Position numbers and translations under genes: made by a program. From positions 577,228 to 641,227 of the forward strand of contig VZTG01005429.1 of NCBI GenBank assembly GCA_013397845.1: a stretch of DNA of 64,000 nt. Reading direction: 5' to 3'. Below the pieces are notes generated by a model, which was not told the DNA's origin, searched no databases, and saw only the letters and a program-made list of their open reading frames with translations. This document shows, one piece after another, positions 1-11,049 of this stretch; the stretch's first letter is position 1; the number at the start of each line of letters is the position of its first letter. Origin of the DNA: Melanocharis versteri. Its lineage: Eukaryota > Chordata > Aves > Passeriformes > Melanocharitidae.

Positions 1-1780
1 GTTAGATTAATTCTTGGCTGGGACATTTTTCCCCTCTTCACGACAGGCCCATACGGAGCCCTCTCTCTTTGATATGCCAGCCCAAATCCAGAGTTAAGCT
101 TGTCTAAAGTAATGATTTCAAACAAACCTTTCATCAGCTCTTCCCCCAGATCATATTTAAGGAAATAATAAAATTATGGTGCATTAAGCCTGAGAAATAT
201 TCTTAATCCCTTTTTGGTTTTACACTCATAATGAGCCCTAGCTTTCCCTTTCACATGTGCTAAATAGTTTGGGAACTAGTTAGGCCACTAAAACTGCCAT
301 CCCTGGTTCCTTAATGATTAGGATTGTGTTCACATAGCTGGAATGATACTACTCTTCAGATCCTTCCTTACAAAAAACCCACTGAAGATTTTAGCTTGAA
401 ATCATGGCACAAAACAGTGATGTGATGTGATGTTAATCCAAATGCTCAACTCCAAATGTAACAGAAAGCCTAAACGCTCTTCTATTTGAACGCTTGGGGT
501 TTTGCCTACTGACAAGGTTTGTGGAAGTAACAAAAAGTTTACATCATACATGAATATTCAGTAAAGAGTAGCCAATAAAAGATACTCTATGATGATGCAT
601 TCAGGAAAAGAAATCCGTGTAAAATAGATTGTTTTCTAAACCAGATAAGTTTTTTCTAGATGCCCTTTTGAAAGACAAATACAAATGTACTGCAGCGTGT
701 GCAATAATACTCAAATAATTTTAAATACCTTTGGGGGGGTTTTATAGAATTTGACTTTTTTAAACAAAATGTACAAAATCCACAGGAATTCTGTAGAATG
801 GTTATGTTGATAGAATTTTTTATATTTTTGTAGAAATCTATAGAGAAATTGTTAAAAGTCTGCGTAGCATCTTGGCAACAGAAGCAGCTGTTATCTACGA
901 GTTTCGTTTCATAAACCTGGAGCCAGGCCTGCTGTATTACAACATGTAGAGCGTAGTTCCATAGCCTGCATCCAGGTTGTGTTCAGGAGTCAGCAGCTAA
1001 GCTCAAATTCTACGATATTGCAGTGCTATTACTGCCCAAGAACTGTACCCACACAAAAATCCTCCCCCCAGAGCTCAGCCCCTGTCCATGGTGAGGTAGT
1101 TGCATGGCTCTCCAGCTCATTCAAGCACACCAGCACTTTACTACTGTGGATTTACTGTATGCAGGTGGGAGGCGGATATTTTGTTATTGCCAGTCTGACA
1201 CAATGGGGGAAAAGAAATTGCAGACATGTCTGGAAAAATGTAAATTCCATTCTTGCAGCCCCTCACACATAAAAACGATTTTTCATAACTTGGTTAGAGG
1301 TTTGTACTGTAGATATTTTGAAGGAGGGCAAAGAAAACACTGTTTTTGACTTCTGTGGATTGCACTCAGCACTAGGTGTGTTCAAGGAGAAAATAAAAAA
1401 CAAGAAAAAAACCAAGCATTACCACTGTAAATTAGGCTATGCCCCAGTCTCCCCTTTTCTGCCCCTTTGGCTATAATAACCCATGTACACTGTTACACGA
1501 GGTGACTAGAGTAGGCACAGTACCATTGCAATGTCCGTAACAACCTAGTATATATGATAGACCTTTGTATTTAATAGTTAATATATTGTTATACTGTATC
1601 AGGTATATAGGCCAAAGCGAGGTCTTTTGGTCAGGGCAACAAAAGGTGGTACTCATGGGGAAAATTGGATTAAAATGTTCCTTTATAAAAAAAAAAAAAA
1701 GAAAAAACTAGTGTAAATCTTTACAAATGACAAAAACAAATGTGTCCTATTAAAAGCTTTTGAAAAGAAAAACAACTGTG
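1..1780 (+). other. probable 3' UTR of CACNA1G (inferred)
   Basis: The stretch is AT-rich, has no convincing coding frame or splice structure, and ends in a good poly(A) site: ATTAAA at 1749-1754 followed within about 35 bases by a T/GT-rich tract (1788-1805). A second signal-like AATAAA lies near 1391. In human the gene directly upstream of ABCC3, on the same strand, is CACNA1G, a T-type calcium channel alpha-1 subunit, so this is most simply its long 3' UTR. That assignment rests on synteny only; no CACNA1G coding sequence is visible. It could also be plain intergenic DNA. Confidence 0.4.
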
Positions 1781-1805
1781 CATTTCCCTTTTTTTTGTTG
1801 TTGTT
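1749..1805 (+). promoter_or_regulatory. candidate poly(A) signal with GT-rich downstream element
   Basis: ATTAAA at 1749-1754 is followed by an A-rich stretch and then a T/TTG-rich run at 1788-1805. The spacing and composition fit a vertebrate cleavage and polyadenylation site on the + strand. It would end the transcript occupying the left edge of the window, presumably CACNA1G. Confidence 0.45.
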
Positions 1806-2337
1806 GCTGATGATAATCTGTATCACTCCAGGCAGTCAAGTCATTGGTCATGTTTTAATTGTGAACAGTTGGAGAAGGTATCAGATAGCAGCGGCGGCCA
1901 GGAGGGTGGAAGGAAGATTGGGAAATGATGGCCCTTTGTGGAGCAATTTGATGGGACCACAAGCAAATCTGGCCCTGGACACTGCCCAGGGTGTGCAGAG
2001 TGACCAGCGAGACCATCAGCTGTGCCCTTGTGAATCCCTCTGCCCTGGCAGGAGCAGCTCCGTGCGAGGCTTCAGGATGTCAGGACTGCAGTGGAGAGAG
2101 CTGCAGCCAGCAGGGAGAAAGGACTGAGGAGAAGGGGCAGATCTGATCTGCCTGTGAAGAGGAAGATGCTGGACTTTTCCACTCATTCACAGGTTTGGGA
2201 TTTCCAGCCTGAAATCCAGCAGCGTCTCCTGCTGTCATTTAACTCCTTGCAAAGCAGGAGCTGGTGGGCCTGGCACTGCCTGGGGGCTGAAGGGCAGGAG
2301 GGGCTTGGAGCTCAGCTACTGCTTAGGTACCACATTC
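1781..2337. other. intergenic, nothing recognised
   Basis: No gene, RNA or repeat family recognised. The block from about 1890 to 2330 is less AT-rich than its left neighbour and purine-rich on the + strand, but its short open frames have no recognisable product. Confidence 0.4.
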
Positions 2338-2637
2338 CATAGAATCCCAGAATGGTTTGGATTCGGAGGGACCTTAAAGCCCATCCAGTGCCACTCCTGC
2401 CACGGGCAGGGACACCTTCCACTGTCCCAGGCTGCTCCAAGCCCCGTCCAGCCTGGCCTGGGACACTGCCAGGGATCCAGGGGCAGCCACAGCTGCTCTG
2501 GGCACCCTGTGCCAGGGCCTCCCCACCCTCACAGGGAACAATTTCTCCCTGCTGTCTAACCTAAACCCGCCCTCCTTCTGTTTGAAGCCATTCCCCCTTT
2601 TGTCCTCTCACTACAGGACCTTAGTAAAAGGCTCTTC
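2338..2637 (-). mobile_element. CR1 LINE 3' fragment, antisense
   Basis: Read on the - strand, this is the 3' end of an avian CR1 retrotransposon. Hallmarks on the + strand are the leading 'agaatcccagaatggtttgg' type end, 'gggaccttaaagcccatcca', the 'cttccactgtcccaggctgc' segment and the 'cctccccaccctcacaggga' segment. CR1 copies are normally 5'-truncated, as here. It is decayed and has no long open frame. Confidence 0.85.
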
Positions 2638-3759
2638 AGGGGATTTTAGTGAACAACCTGTGTAGCTCCTAACATGAAATCTCCTCTCCCCTGGGGAGCG
2701 GCCGCTGGAGGGAGGAGCCAGACACTGGGCACTCTGCAGCCCTGCTCCTCACTGCCTGGAATGATCTGATTGCTCTGCAGCAGGAGGAACCCTAAATTGA
2801 CACCCAGACCAGTTTTGTTGTCTAGAGGATGTTTTGATAAAGTCATCTCTCAGTAGAAAACAGCAGGAATGATACTGGTCCTTAAGCAGAGGGAAAATGT
2901 GGATCTGTTCAAAATCCCATGCAAATCCACGGGACTCCAGGTGAGCTCTGTGATGTGTCTGTGTTGTCCAGGCTGTGGGGCCAACCCCACCAGGCTGGAA
3001 CCCCCGAAATGCCTTCCCAGCCCTCCGAACCTGGAAGATCCACAGCGCATTAAGGTAAGCTGGGCTGAGCCAAGGAAGCAGAGCTTCTCACAGGCTCAAA
3101 CACTTCACACCTCTCTGTTCTCAGGTGAGTTCAGTTCCTTCTGGGCAACAGCAAATCATTCCCTTTCCAACACTGGATTTCAGAGCAGCTTGGGAGAGGA
3201 CTTGTTTCTTTTCTCTGTTTTGTGAGTGTTCCTGTATGAAGCTCTCCTGCTGAGTTTTGCTGTGATTCTTTAAAGGCTCCAACCCAGGCTGGCTGCTTGT
3301 AGATGTGCTCTCAATTTCCTGAGCTTGGGCATGGCACTTTGTTATTTCATTTGTTGAGTAATTGGGATGCCACATGGAAGCAGGTTGCTTTCCATGTAAT
3401 GGTAGCCATGCCTAGGGAAGCAGAACTTTGAATTTAATCTATTCCTTGGCTCAGGCAGGTGACCATGTCCTGCTTCAGCAGAGCAGTGTCCCACTGTGTG
3501 CACACCACATCCCTCAGCCAGAGCTCTGCTAAGCCCTTCAAGATGAGAAATAGGAAAGGCCTGTTTGTATCTTCTGTATTTCAGGTCTTCCAGAGATACA
3601 AACCGAGACACAGAAACATGTCTTAGATGCGACCTGCACTAGAATCCCCCCAAAATAAGGTAGGAAGAAGCAATTAAGAGACGGCTCCCTTTATCACCAC
3701 CAGCACCGTGTAAGGGACTCGCTGTGAGCAGCTGGCAGAAGCGAGGATCCTGCAGATCA
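2638..3759. other. intergenic, nothing recognised
   Basis: No recognisable gene or repeat. An open frame of 118 codons starts at 2869 and a donor-like AAG/gtaagc occurs near 3054, but the peptide resembles nothing I know and no matching acceptor was found, so I do not call an exon. Confidence 0.35.
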
Positions 3760-4056
3760 AAGGGTTAAGGCCGGGGAGGTTTCGGGGGGACCGAGTGCCA
3801 CTGCCCGGAGGCGGGCGAGGGTCCGATGCCGGCGGTGTGCCGCGGGCACGGCAGCAGCGCCGGGCGCTCCGAGCGCGGCGTTCTGCTCCCACCTCGTGGG
3901 CGTGGGGCGAGGGGCCGGGCGAGCTGCCCCCTCTCCGGGGCTGGCACGCCCTGGTACCGGGGAGAAGGCTCGGCAGGACCTTCTGCCGCCCGCCAGGTGC
4001 TGTGGTCCCGGCTCGATGCCGCAGGAGCAGCGCAGGGTCGGTGTGTCGGTGTTTGG
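3760..4056. promoter_or_regulatory. orphan CpG-rich island
   Basis: About 300 bases that are visibly richer in G+C and CpG than both flanks, densest at 3780-3990 with many GCGG, CGGGCG and CCGC words. In a bird genome such a block usually marks a promoter, yet no gene with a recognisable product starts here. It lies about 7 kb upstream of ABCC3 and about 2 kb past the presumed end of CACNA1G. It could be a non-coding RNA promoter, an enhancer, or a GC-rich remnant of a repeat. Confidence 0.45.
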
Positions 4057-4840
4057 CATCACAGAAGCGTTCAGGTTGGAAAGCCCCTGTAACATCACTG
4101 ACCTAACCCGGCACTGCCAACGCCACCACTAAACCACGTCGCCAAGTGCCACATCTGCGCGTCTTGCAGAAGCCTCCAGGGATGGTCATTCCACCGCTTT
4201 TCCTGTCCAAGTGCCACATCTGCGCGTCTTGCAGAAGCCTCCAGGGATGGTCATTCCACAGCTTTTCCTGTCCAAGTGCCACATCTGCGCGTCTTGCAGA
4301 TGCCTCCAGGGATGGTCACTCCACCACTTTTCCTGTCCAAGTGCCACATCTGCGCGTCTTGCAGATGCCTCCAGGGATGGTCACTCCAGCACTTTTCCTG
4401 CCCCAGTGCCTTAGCACCCTTTCAGTGACGATGTCTTACCTAACATTCAATCTAAACCTCTCTGGCACAAGCTGAGGCCATTTTCTCTCCTTCTTTTGCT
4501 TGTCACCTGGAGAAGGGACTGCCCCCCACCTGGCTGCACCCTCCTGTCAGGTCTGTAGAGAGTGAAAATGTTCCTCCTGAACTTTCTTTTCTCCAGGCTG
4601 AGCCCGTCCAGCTCTCTCAACTGCTCCTCATCAGACGTGGTCCAGATACTTCCCCACCTCTGTTCCCTTCTCTGGACACCCTCCAGCCCCTCAATGTCTT
4701 TCATGTAGTGAGAGGCCCAAAACTGACCCCAGAATTCGAGGTGTGGCCTCATCAGCACTCAGTACAGGGATATGGTCACTGCCATGGTCCTGCTGGCCAC
4801 AGTATTGCTCACACAAGCCAGATTTGACTTTCTTGGCCAA
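4057..4840 (-). mobile_element. CR1 LINE, antisense, with internal tandem expansion
   Basis: A long CR1 copy read on the - strand. The 3' end is at 4057 ('acagaagcgttcaggttgg') and the element extends to about 4840. The - strand frame at 4447-4758 still encodes a decayed version of the C-terminal end of the CR1 reverse-transcriptase ORF, with LRELDGLSLEKRKFRR-like residues comparable to the better preserved copy at 23678-24155. The element is interrupted by a 65-bp tandem repeat at 4144-4403. It is not an active element. Confidence 0.85.
4144..4403. repeat. 65-bp tandem repeat, four copies
   Basis: The word 'aagtgccacatctgcgcg' recurs at 4144, 4209, 4274 and 4339, an exact 65-base period. 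The four copies differ at only a few positions (for example 'cagaagcctcc' versus 'cagatgcctcc'). The unit is derived from the surrounding antisense CR1 sequence, so this is a local duplication within the element. High copy identity suggests recent expansion and possible length polymorphism. Confidence 0.95.
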
Positions 4841-7800
4841 ATAGTTTCTAATTCTGCGGGGATTTTCACTCACTGAATTTATAAAAATCGCAATTATGGG
4901 AGGAGGAGAGGAAGGATTTCTCCCACTGTGGCAAAGCCCTGTGTGCTCGGTGCTGCGCGAGCTGCTCAAAGCCACCGTGCCCCTCGCACCCACCGGCACT
5001 GCTGCTCTCCGGCTGCTTGTGCAAAACCCAGGGAGACAACGACCCATCCAGGGACAGTCCTGGGGCTCTCTGGCATCTCAGAGGCTGTGGTAGCACCCGA
5101 GAGGCGTGCTGGTCCCCGCACGTCCCTTCGAGCACATGTACAACGCAAAGCGGGTTCCCCTGCGGGGCTGTGCACTCACAGCAGCGCCGCTCCATCCGCA
5201 GCCTGCGAGCTCCAGAGCTGTTCAACCTCTGCTCGGCCCAGCGTGGGAGGAGGAGGAGGATCAATCCAGCCCTGTGCCACCGCCCAGGGCTCGGGGGTTG
5301 GTCGGGCGCAGGCTGGGAGCCTGTCACTAGATGGCAATGCCACGAAGGGGGAAGTTCGGCTGGGGGATTTTGTGAGCACGAGCTCAGGCTGCACCTGAGG
5401 TCCCCGAAACCTGCTGTTCCTGTTTGCTTTGGTGTGGTCATCAGCGAAAGCCTCGCTGGCATTTTCACGATTGAGGGTGATTGGACCTTAAGTTGGTTTT
5501 TCCATGTTGTATTCAATGCTTTAGTTACGTTTACAACACGCTATTATAATCCTGCAGCCTCCTCTGGCGTTTTCTATTATTGCTTGAGTCCCTGGATGCC
5601 ATAATTGGCAAGCTTTCAGAGCTCCTGAATAGATTATCTTTCCATATCTATGTAATACTCTAAATAATGCAGCCAAAGACCCTGGCAGCTCCAGCTGGGA
5701 ACTGGAGAGGATGGTTAAACCACTTAATTACTTACTGTGCTAACAGTTTTTTTGTGGAATCAGAAAGCAGAATCCAGCTGTTTTGGGGGCAACCATGAAG
5801 AAATGAGCATAGGAGTCATTCTACAATGAATATACATTGAAGTGGCAGCACGTGCCATGCTGACACCTGCAAAGGCAGCATAGAACTGCTCTGCCACGTG
5901 CCACCAGCTCAGTGTGGCCAAGGGCTGGTGACAACTCCATGTTTGTTCAAACAAAGCAGGACCAGGTGTTTGTATTTATGCACCCACTGTGTGCCCATTT
6001 TGTGCTGAAATCCCAAACAGCTTCAGCCCATTAAAAGTAGGAGGGGTTTGTGGGGTGGCCGAGTTGGTGGGGGAGAGCATAAGCCGTGACAATTGTGTCA
6101 GGGGCTGAAGCAGGATAGTTTGGGCCTTAGCTCCAGAAGGCCCAGGCGCCATGTGCTGTTTGTTTGTGGGTGTTTGTCCATCACTCTGAGCTCCACCTGC
6201 AGCCAAGCCACCCACAGGCCAGGGTGTGTTACAGCTGCCATGGCTTCTGCCACCCTCTATAGGCACCTGAAAGCATGTCTGTGGGATTATCTAGCAGGTG
6301 AGAGAGATGCCCAGTGCATTTAGAGTTCAGCTGTTCACAGCTGGAGCAGCTCCAGGATCACTTTGGTGTGATCTCAGCTGTTCTCAGCATATCTAGATTC
6401 TTCTCCTGCTCATTGCTCTCAGTATGAAGTGCAGGAGCACTCATGGAGAGGAGGAGGTTGGTGTTACACACGGTGTCCTGGAGGAGTCATACAAACACCA
6501 TTTTCTCCTCTCACAGAGACTTGATGAACTATGTGGAGCCCACCTCACCCTGCAGGAGGAATGGCCTTGCAGTGCAGCTCTCGGCCAAGTGCAGTGTGGA
6601 CCCAAGCTCCCTGTGCTGGCTTCCCAGGGAGCTGCCACCTCTGTACTTCCAGTCAGGGGATCTTGCCTTCCACTCCTACAAGCCTGTGTGGATGATATGT
6701 GCCCAAAAGCAGTGCAGTGAGTGAAAACTGGGCTGCAAGTTCCCAGCCCACTCCCTCATCTGTTTTATCATGGGACTTCTAAACTGCTCACTGCACGTTC
6801 CGGAAATGAGGAAATGAAATCCTTTCCTGCAAGAAGGGAGATGCACCTATTTGCAACAGCATTGAGAAGAAGAAAGCCCAAGTCTGCTGCTACTCATTCG
6901 GTGTTAACTTTAAGCAGAGTTTGTTACAAGTTCCCATCTTGTTTGTTAAAACAAGGTGTCCCCCCTCCTTTTTTATGAAGTAAATCTATCGGGCCTTGCT
7001 GTAAATGCACCCTCTTTGGCAAGCTCTTTTTCTTACAATCCATAAAATGTGACACCTCGGTGGGTCTTGGAAAGGAAGCAGAGCCTCTACTGTTCCAAGC
7101 AGAGAAAGAAGGTGATATTTATAGTCACTCACCCTAAAACTGCAACTTCCAGAGCTGCACATGCTCAAGACATCCCCAGCCCTCAGCTCTGAATGTGCTT
7201 CTTTGTACAGATCTCTTCAGGAGTTGGCCACACTTCATCCTGCTGTTAACGATTTGAGGATTAGCATGAGGTGTGACACGGAAAGCAGCCTGCCTCATAC
7301 CTGGCAACGTGCTTACGCAAACAGCTTCTCCCTCACGTTACCTCCTCTGCTGCCCCAGTCAATCACTCCAGTTGATATCCAGACTCTCCTGCACGGCCTG
7401 GGTGTGCCTGGAAGTGCTTCCTGACTGCTCTAGCGTGACCTGCTTGAGGTGTTAGCAGGTGAAAAGTCCCTCACTGTGCAGCTGGCATGAAAAAGAAGAT
7501 TCTAATGCATTATTGCTGCATGGATCCAGATCAGATTTTGCCACTCCCCGGAATAAAGAATAAATGTCCAGTGAGAGGAGATGAGTTCATGACTCCCTGA
7601 CATTTGCCATTTCATTTTCCTGCAGAGCCAGCCCGCATTTGAGGGAACATCACAGGAGTAATGACATGTTCTAGGTACCTCCATCTCTGTTCCCATCATT
7701 AAAAGGAAGCAGGACCAAAGTAAGCTGCCCATGATAGTGCTTCAGGCTCTGCTTTGCACCAGTTTCAACAAAATCCTTTACCATGGCCCTTCCCAGGAGC

Positions 7801-8987
7801 TTTTAAGCTTCCCCCTCCATCTTGTCTGTCTCAGAAGTTAATACTTCCTTAATTCCTGCCTTTGATTTTTCCCTCTCTGCTTGTCTGTTTTGCCAGACGG
7901 CACATGGAAGTCAGTGCAAAGCCAGTGCAAGTCACAGTGTCTGCTGTGAGCTCCAGGCTGCCCAGTGGCTCCCCTCAAGCTCAGGAGGGATGCAGGGGGA
8001 GCTGGCACCCCAGCTGGCACCCACTCATCACTACCATCCCTCTTTAATGGCATTAACAGCAGAAGCTGCCCACCATTAATTAGAAACATGAAACAAGTGG
8101 CAGAATTATTTAGGGCTCCTTATTTAGAGTCCTGTGAGACCAAGAGAAATACCCTAATTCAGGACCTTCCTCTATGGATATGGTAGAAAAAACATGAGGT
8201 TCAATAGAACCACCAAAGTCAATAATTTAATCAGGAATTAATTCACATGTTAATTGGACTGTGCAGCACACTGATAAAGTAAACCTCTCCCTTCCTGTAC
8301 ACACGGCCTACAGCAGCTGTTTGTGAGGTGCCTCTGTACCTGTGACATCTCATAATGTCAGAGCTGGTCTTAATTTTGAGCACATTCTCAAACTGCACCT
8401 AATCCTTCTCCTTGGTGCAAGAAACCCAGTGGAGCATGTCCATGTGTCAGGAGACATGAAATTCTCAGCACTTCTCTTGGAGCAGCTGCTCTCACAGGTT
8501 GTTGCAGGAGAGGAGATTTAAAGAGCCATAAAGAAGTAACTCCCAGCTATTTCTGAGTTTTCTTAAAACTCTTGTTGCAGTGCAGTTCCATTGAACAAAA
8601 GTTTCACTGGGAGACTTGCAAGGCCAACCCACTGTGCCCTCAGAAGATCTCATTCACCCAGTTGGCAAGGGCTTCTCTACTGTTTCCTCCAGAAGGTTGC
8701 AATGTGATTGTGTCGATTAGCCTGACTCAGTCTGACATTTCAGATCTTGCAGGCAGCCACCCGAGAATCTTATCTTGGGCAAGAGCTTATCTTCCCACAC
8801 TAATGAGAACAGCACACCTTTAGCCAGGTTGTAGTCAGTGTCTAAAGTAAATTCTCAGCAGTGCTCATGGCTTTCTCCAGTAGTGCTTTGGCTGGGAAAC
8901 AGTCCCAGTATCTCCATAAAAGATTAGCAAAATATCTTTTGTTTAGGCATGATGTATTTTTGGGACACGGCAGCACTGCCCTTCTCT
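4841..8987. other. intergenic, no gene recognised
   Basis: About 4 kb without a recognisable gene, RNA or repeat. The part near 4900-5400 is moderately CpG-rich and open in several frames on both strands (for example 4866-5516 on -, 5017-5604 on +). The predicted peptides are low-complexity Pro/Ser/Arg/Ala-rich mixtures and mirror each other across strands, which is what GC-rich non-coding DNA gives. The rest is ordinary, AT-richer sequence. Confidence 0.4.
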
Positions 8988-9199
8988 GAGGCACTGGAAC
9001 AGGCTGCCCAGAGAAGCTGTGGATGGAAGTGTTCAAGACCAGGGGCTCTGAGCAACCTGATCGAGTGGGTGGCATCCCTGCCCATGGCAGGGGCTTGGAA
9101 CTTGATGAGCTTTAAGCTCCCTTCCAACTCAAACCATTCTGTGATTCTATGGTTCTCTGCTTTATGATTCTCTCATTCTCTGATTTATGATTCTATTCT
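8988..9199 (+). mobile_element. CR1 LINE 3' fragment, sense
   Basis: The + strand shows the conserved CR1 3' region: 'gaggcactggaacaggctgc', 'ccagagaagctgtggatgga', then 'cccttccaactcaaaccatt', ending in degenerate ATTCTATG-type repeats (9137-9199). Typical short 5'-truncated avian copy. Confidence 0.9.
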
Positions 9200-9812
9200 A
9201 CTCCTTTTTGTTCTGGTGAGCATTTTTGACCACGCCCTTCTACCTGAGAGTTCCTCATGCGACAGCAAGGGAAGAAACTCAGACTCTTGAAATATTGAAG
9301 TAGATTTGTGGCAGCAGGGTTACTTTGTGTGAAATGATGTTAATTGAACCAGATGCTGCAGCAAGTGGGTGAACAAACAGCAGGTATTGAAAGGTCAATA
9401 ATACTGTAGAAGTCCTAATAAAGAGGAAAGTAAACAGTGATTCTACATCACGGGGAGGTGAAATCCAGATTGTGTCCAAGGTGCTACACTACAAAAATTA
9501 TTAGTTACATATAGTCATGAAAATATATTGACTGAAGGCTTTTGAAAATGGATCCATGCCACAGGTTTAATTACGTGTCTACAGCAGAAGCAAACAGCAT
9601 CAAGAAAGAGGTTGTAAATGGATGGAGAAGTGATATGATGCTCACTTAAGTCCTGCTGGGGAAATCACACTCCACAGCGCTCTGAAGGGGCAACAAGAAG
9701 CCTCTCCATGATGTTAACATTAGCCTGAGCAGTCTGGATGGATGGACACAGTCAGCCCAAAGCCAGCAAGTCGACCAGCTTTGCACACTCCTCAGCACAC
9801 ACTTCACTTGAA
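9200..9812. other. intergenic, nothing recognised
   Basis: Roughly 600 bases between two CR1 fragments. I see no gene, RNA or repeat in it. Confidence 0.4.
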
Positions 9813-9985
9813 TTGTAGAATGATTTGGGTTGGAAAGAACCCTAAAATCACATCGTTCCAACCCTCTGCCACAGGCAGAGATGCCGCTTACTAGACCAAG
9901 TTGCTCAGGGTCCCGTCCAACCTGGCCTTGAACACTTCCAGGGACGGGAGTTTCCCCAGCCTGCTCCTGACCCGGGGGTACCACC
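9813..9985 (-). mobile_element. CR1 LINE 3' fragment, antisense
   Basis: Antisense CR1 end. The + strand starts 'gtagaatgatttgggttgga', then 'aagaaccctaaaatcacatc' and 'ccgtccaacctggccttgaa', a layout shared with the other CR1 copies in this window. It abuts the retroviral LTR that begins at about 10009. Confidence 0.85.
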
Positions 9986-10008
9986 AAAGCCCCCCTCCAT
10001 GAGCAGGG

Positions 10009-10387
10009 TGATGCCTAAAAGAAGGCTACCTGGAACAGAGGCTGGACAGAGTTAAAGAATAAAATAGATATTTATTGAAAGGCCTTCACAGGACACACCC
10101 TGGGAGTACAAAAGCCTGGCCAAGACTACACCTAAGATGGACCCCCAATATGGACCCCGGGTCACGGGTTCTCCCCCTTTTTATAAGTTTTGGCTCATTT
10201 ACATATTCGGGCCAACTGTCCAACCACAGCTTCAGTCCACGCAGTCCCATCCTTTCGGACTGTCCCCTCTCAATCCGTGGCTGTTTACATTCTTGGGGTC
10301 TGAAGCTGCAAATGTCCTTGGTTCTTCGGGCTGGAAACGGTGTGTTTTGTCCAGCCAGGCCAGGAGAAGAGCTGTTAGCACAGTACA
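10009..10387 (-). mobile_element. endogenous retrovirus LTR, antisense, cut by gap
   Basis: Read on the - strand this has the order of a retroviral LTR. It has a U3-like part next to the gap, a TATA box (TATAAAAA at 10185-10178), an AATAAA poly(A) signal at 10076-10071, a short T-rich U5-like stretch, and a terminus beginning with TG on the + strand at about 10009 (CA on the - strand). The other end runs to the assembly gap at 10388, so I cannot tell a solo LTR from a longer provirus, nor check target-site duplication. No viral coding sequence is visible. Family not assigned; an avian ERV is the natural reading. Confidence 0.65.
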
Positions 10388-11049
10388 NNNNNNNNNNNNN
10401 NNNNNNNNNNNNNNNNNNNNNNNNNNNNNNNNNNNNNNNNNNNNNNNNNNNNNNNNNNNNNNNNNNNNNNNNNNNNNNNNNNNNNNNNNNNNNNNNNNNN
10501 NNNNNNNNNNNNNNNNNNNNNNNNNNNNNNNNNNNNNNNNNNNNNNNNNNNNNNNNNNNNNNNNNNNNNNNNNNNNNNNNNNNNNNNNNNNNNNNNNNNN
10601 NNNNNNNNNNNNNNNNNNNNNNNNNNNNNNNNNNNNNNNNNNNNNNNNNNNNNNNNNNNNNNNNNNNNNNNNNNNNNNNNNNNNNNNNNNNNNNNNNNNN
10701 NNNNNNNNNNNNNNNNNNNNNNNNNNNNNNNNNNNNNNNNNNNNNNNNNNNNNNNNNNNNNNNNNNNNNNNNNNNNNNNNNNNNNNNNNNNNNNNNNNNN
10801 NNNNNNNNNNNNNNNNNNNNNNNNNNNNNNNNNNNNNNNNNNNNNNNNNNNNNNNNNNNNNNNNNNNNNNNNNNNNNNNNNNNNNNNNNNNNNNNNNNNN
10901 NNNNNNNNNNNNNNNNNNNNNNNNNNNNNNNNNNNNNNNNNNNNNNNNNNNNNNNNNNNNNNNNNNNNNNNNNNNNNNNNNNNNNNNNNNNNNNNNNNNN
11001 NNNNNNNNNNNNNNNNNNNNNNNNNNNNNNNNNNNNNNNNNNNNNNNNN
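10388..11049. other. assembly gap (662 N)
   Basis: Run of 662 unknown bases between a retroviral LTR on the left and very GC-rich ABCC3 5' sequence on the right. Sequence dropout in a GC-rich promoter flanked by a repeat is a common cause. Two very long open frames spanning it are artefacts of reading N as coding. Confidence 0.99.

Noticed and set aside
3030..3125. Possible exon ending at AAG/gtaagc near 3054
   Set aside because: A single donor-like word without a matching acceptor, known peptide or partner exon is expected by chance.
4204..4403. CRISPR-like regularly spaced repeat
   Set aside because: The units are contiguous 65-bp copies without unique spacers, in a vertebrate LINE. Not CRISPR.
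4146..4475. Repetitive 109-codon peptide with HLRVLQKPPGM-like units
   Set aside because: It is a translation of the 65-bp tandem repeat. 65 is not a multiple of three, so the peptide changes frame between units and cannot be a selected repeat protein.
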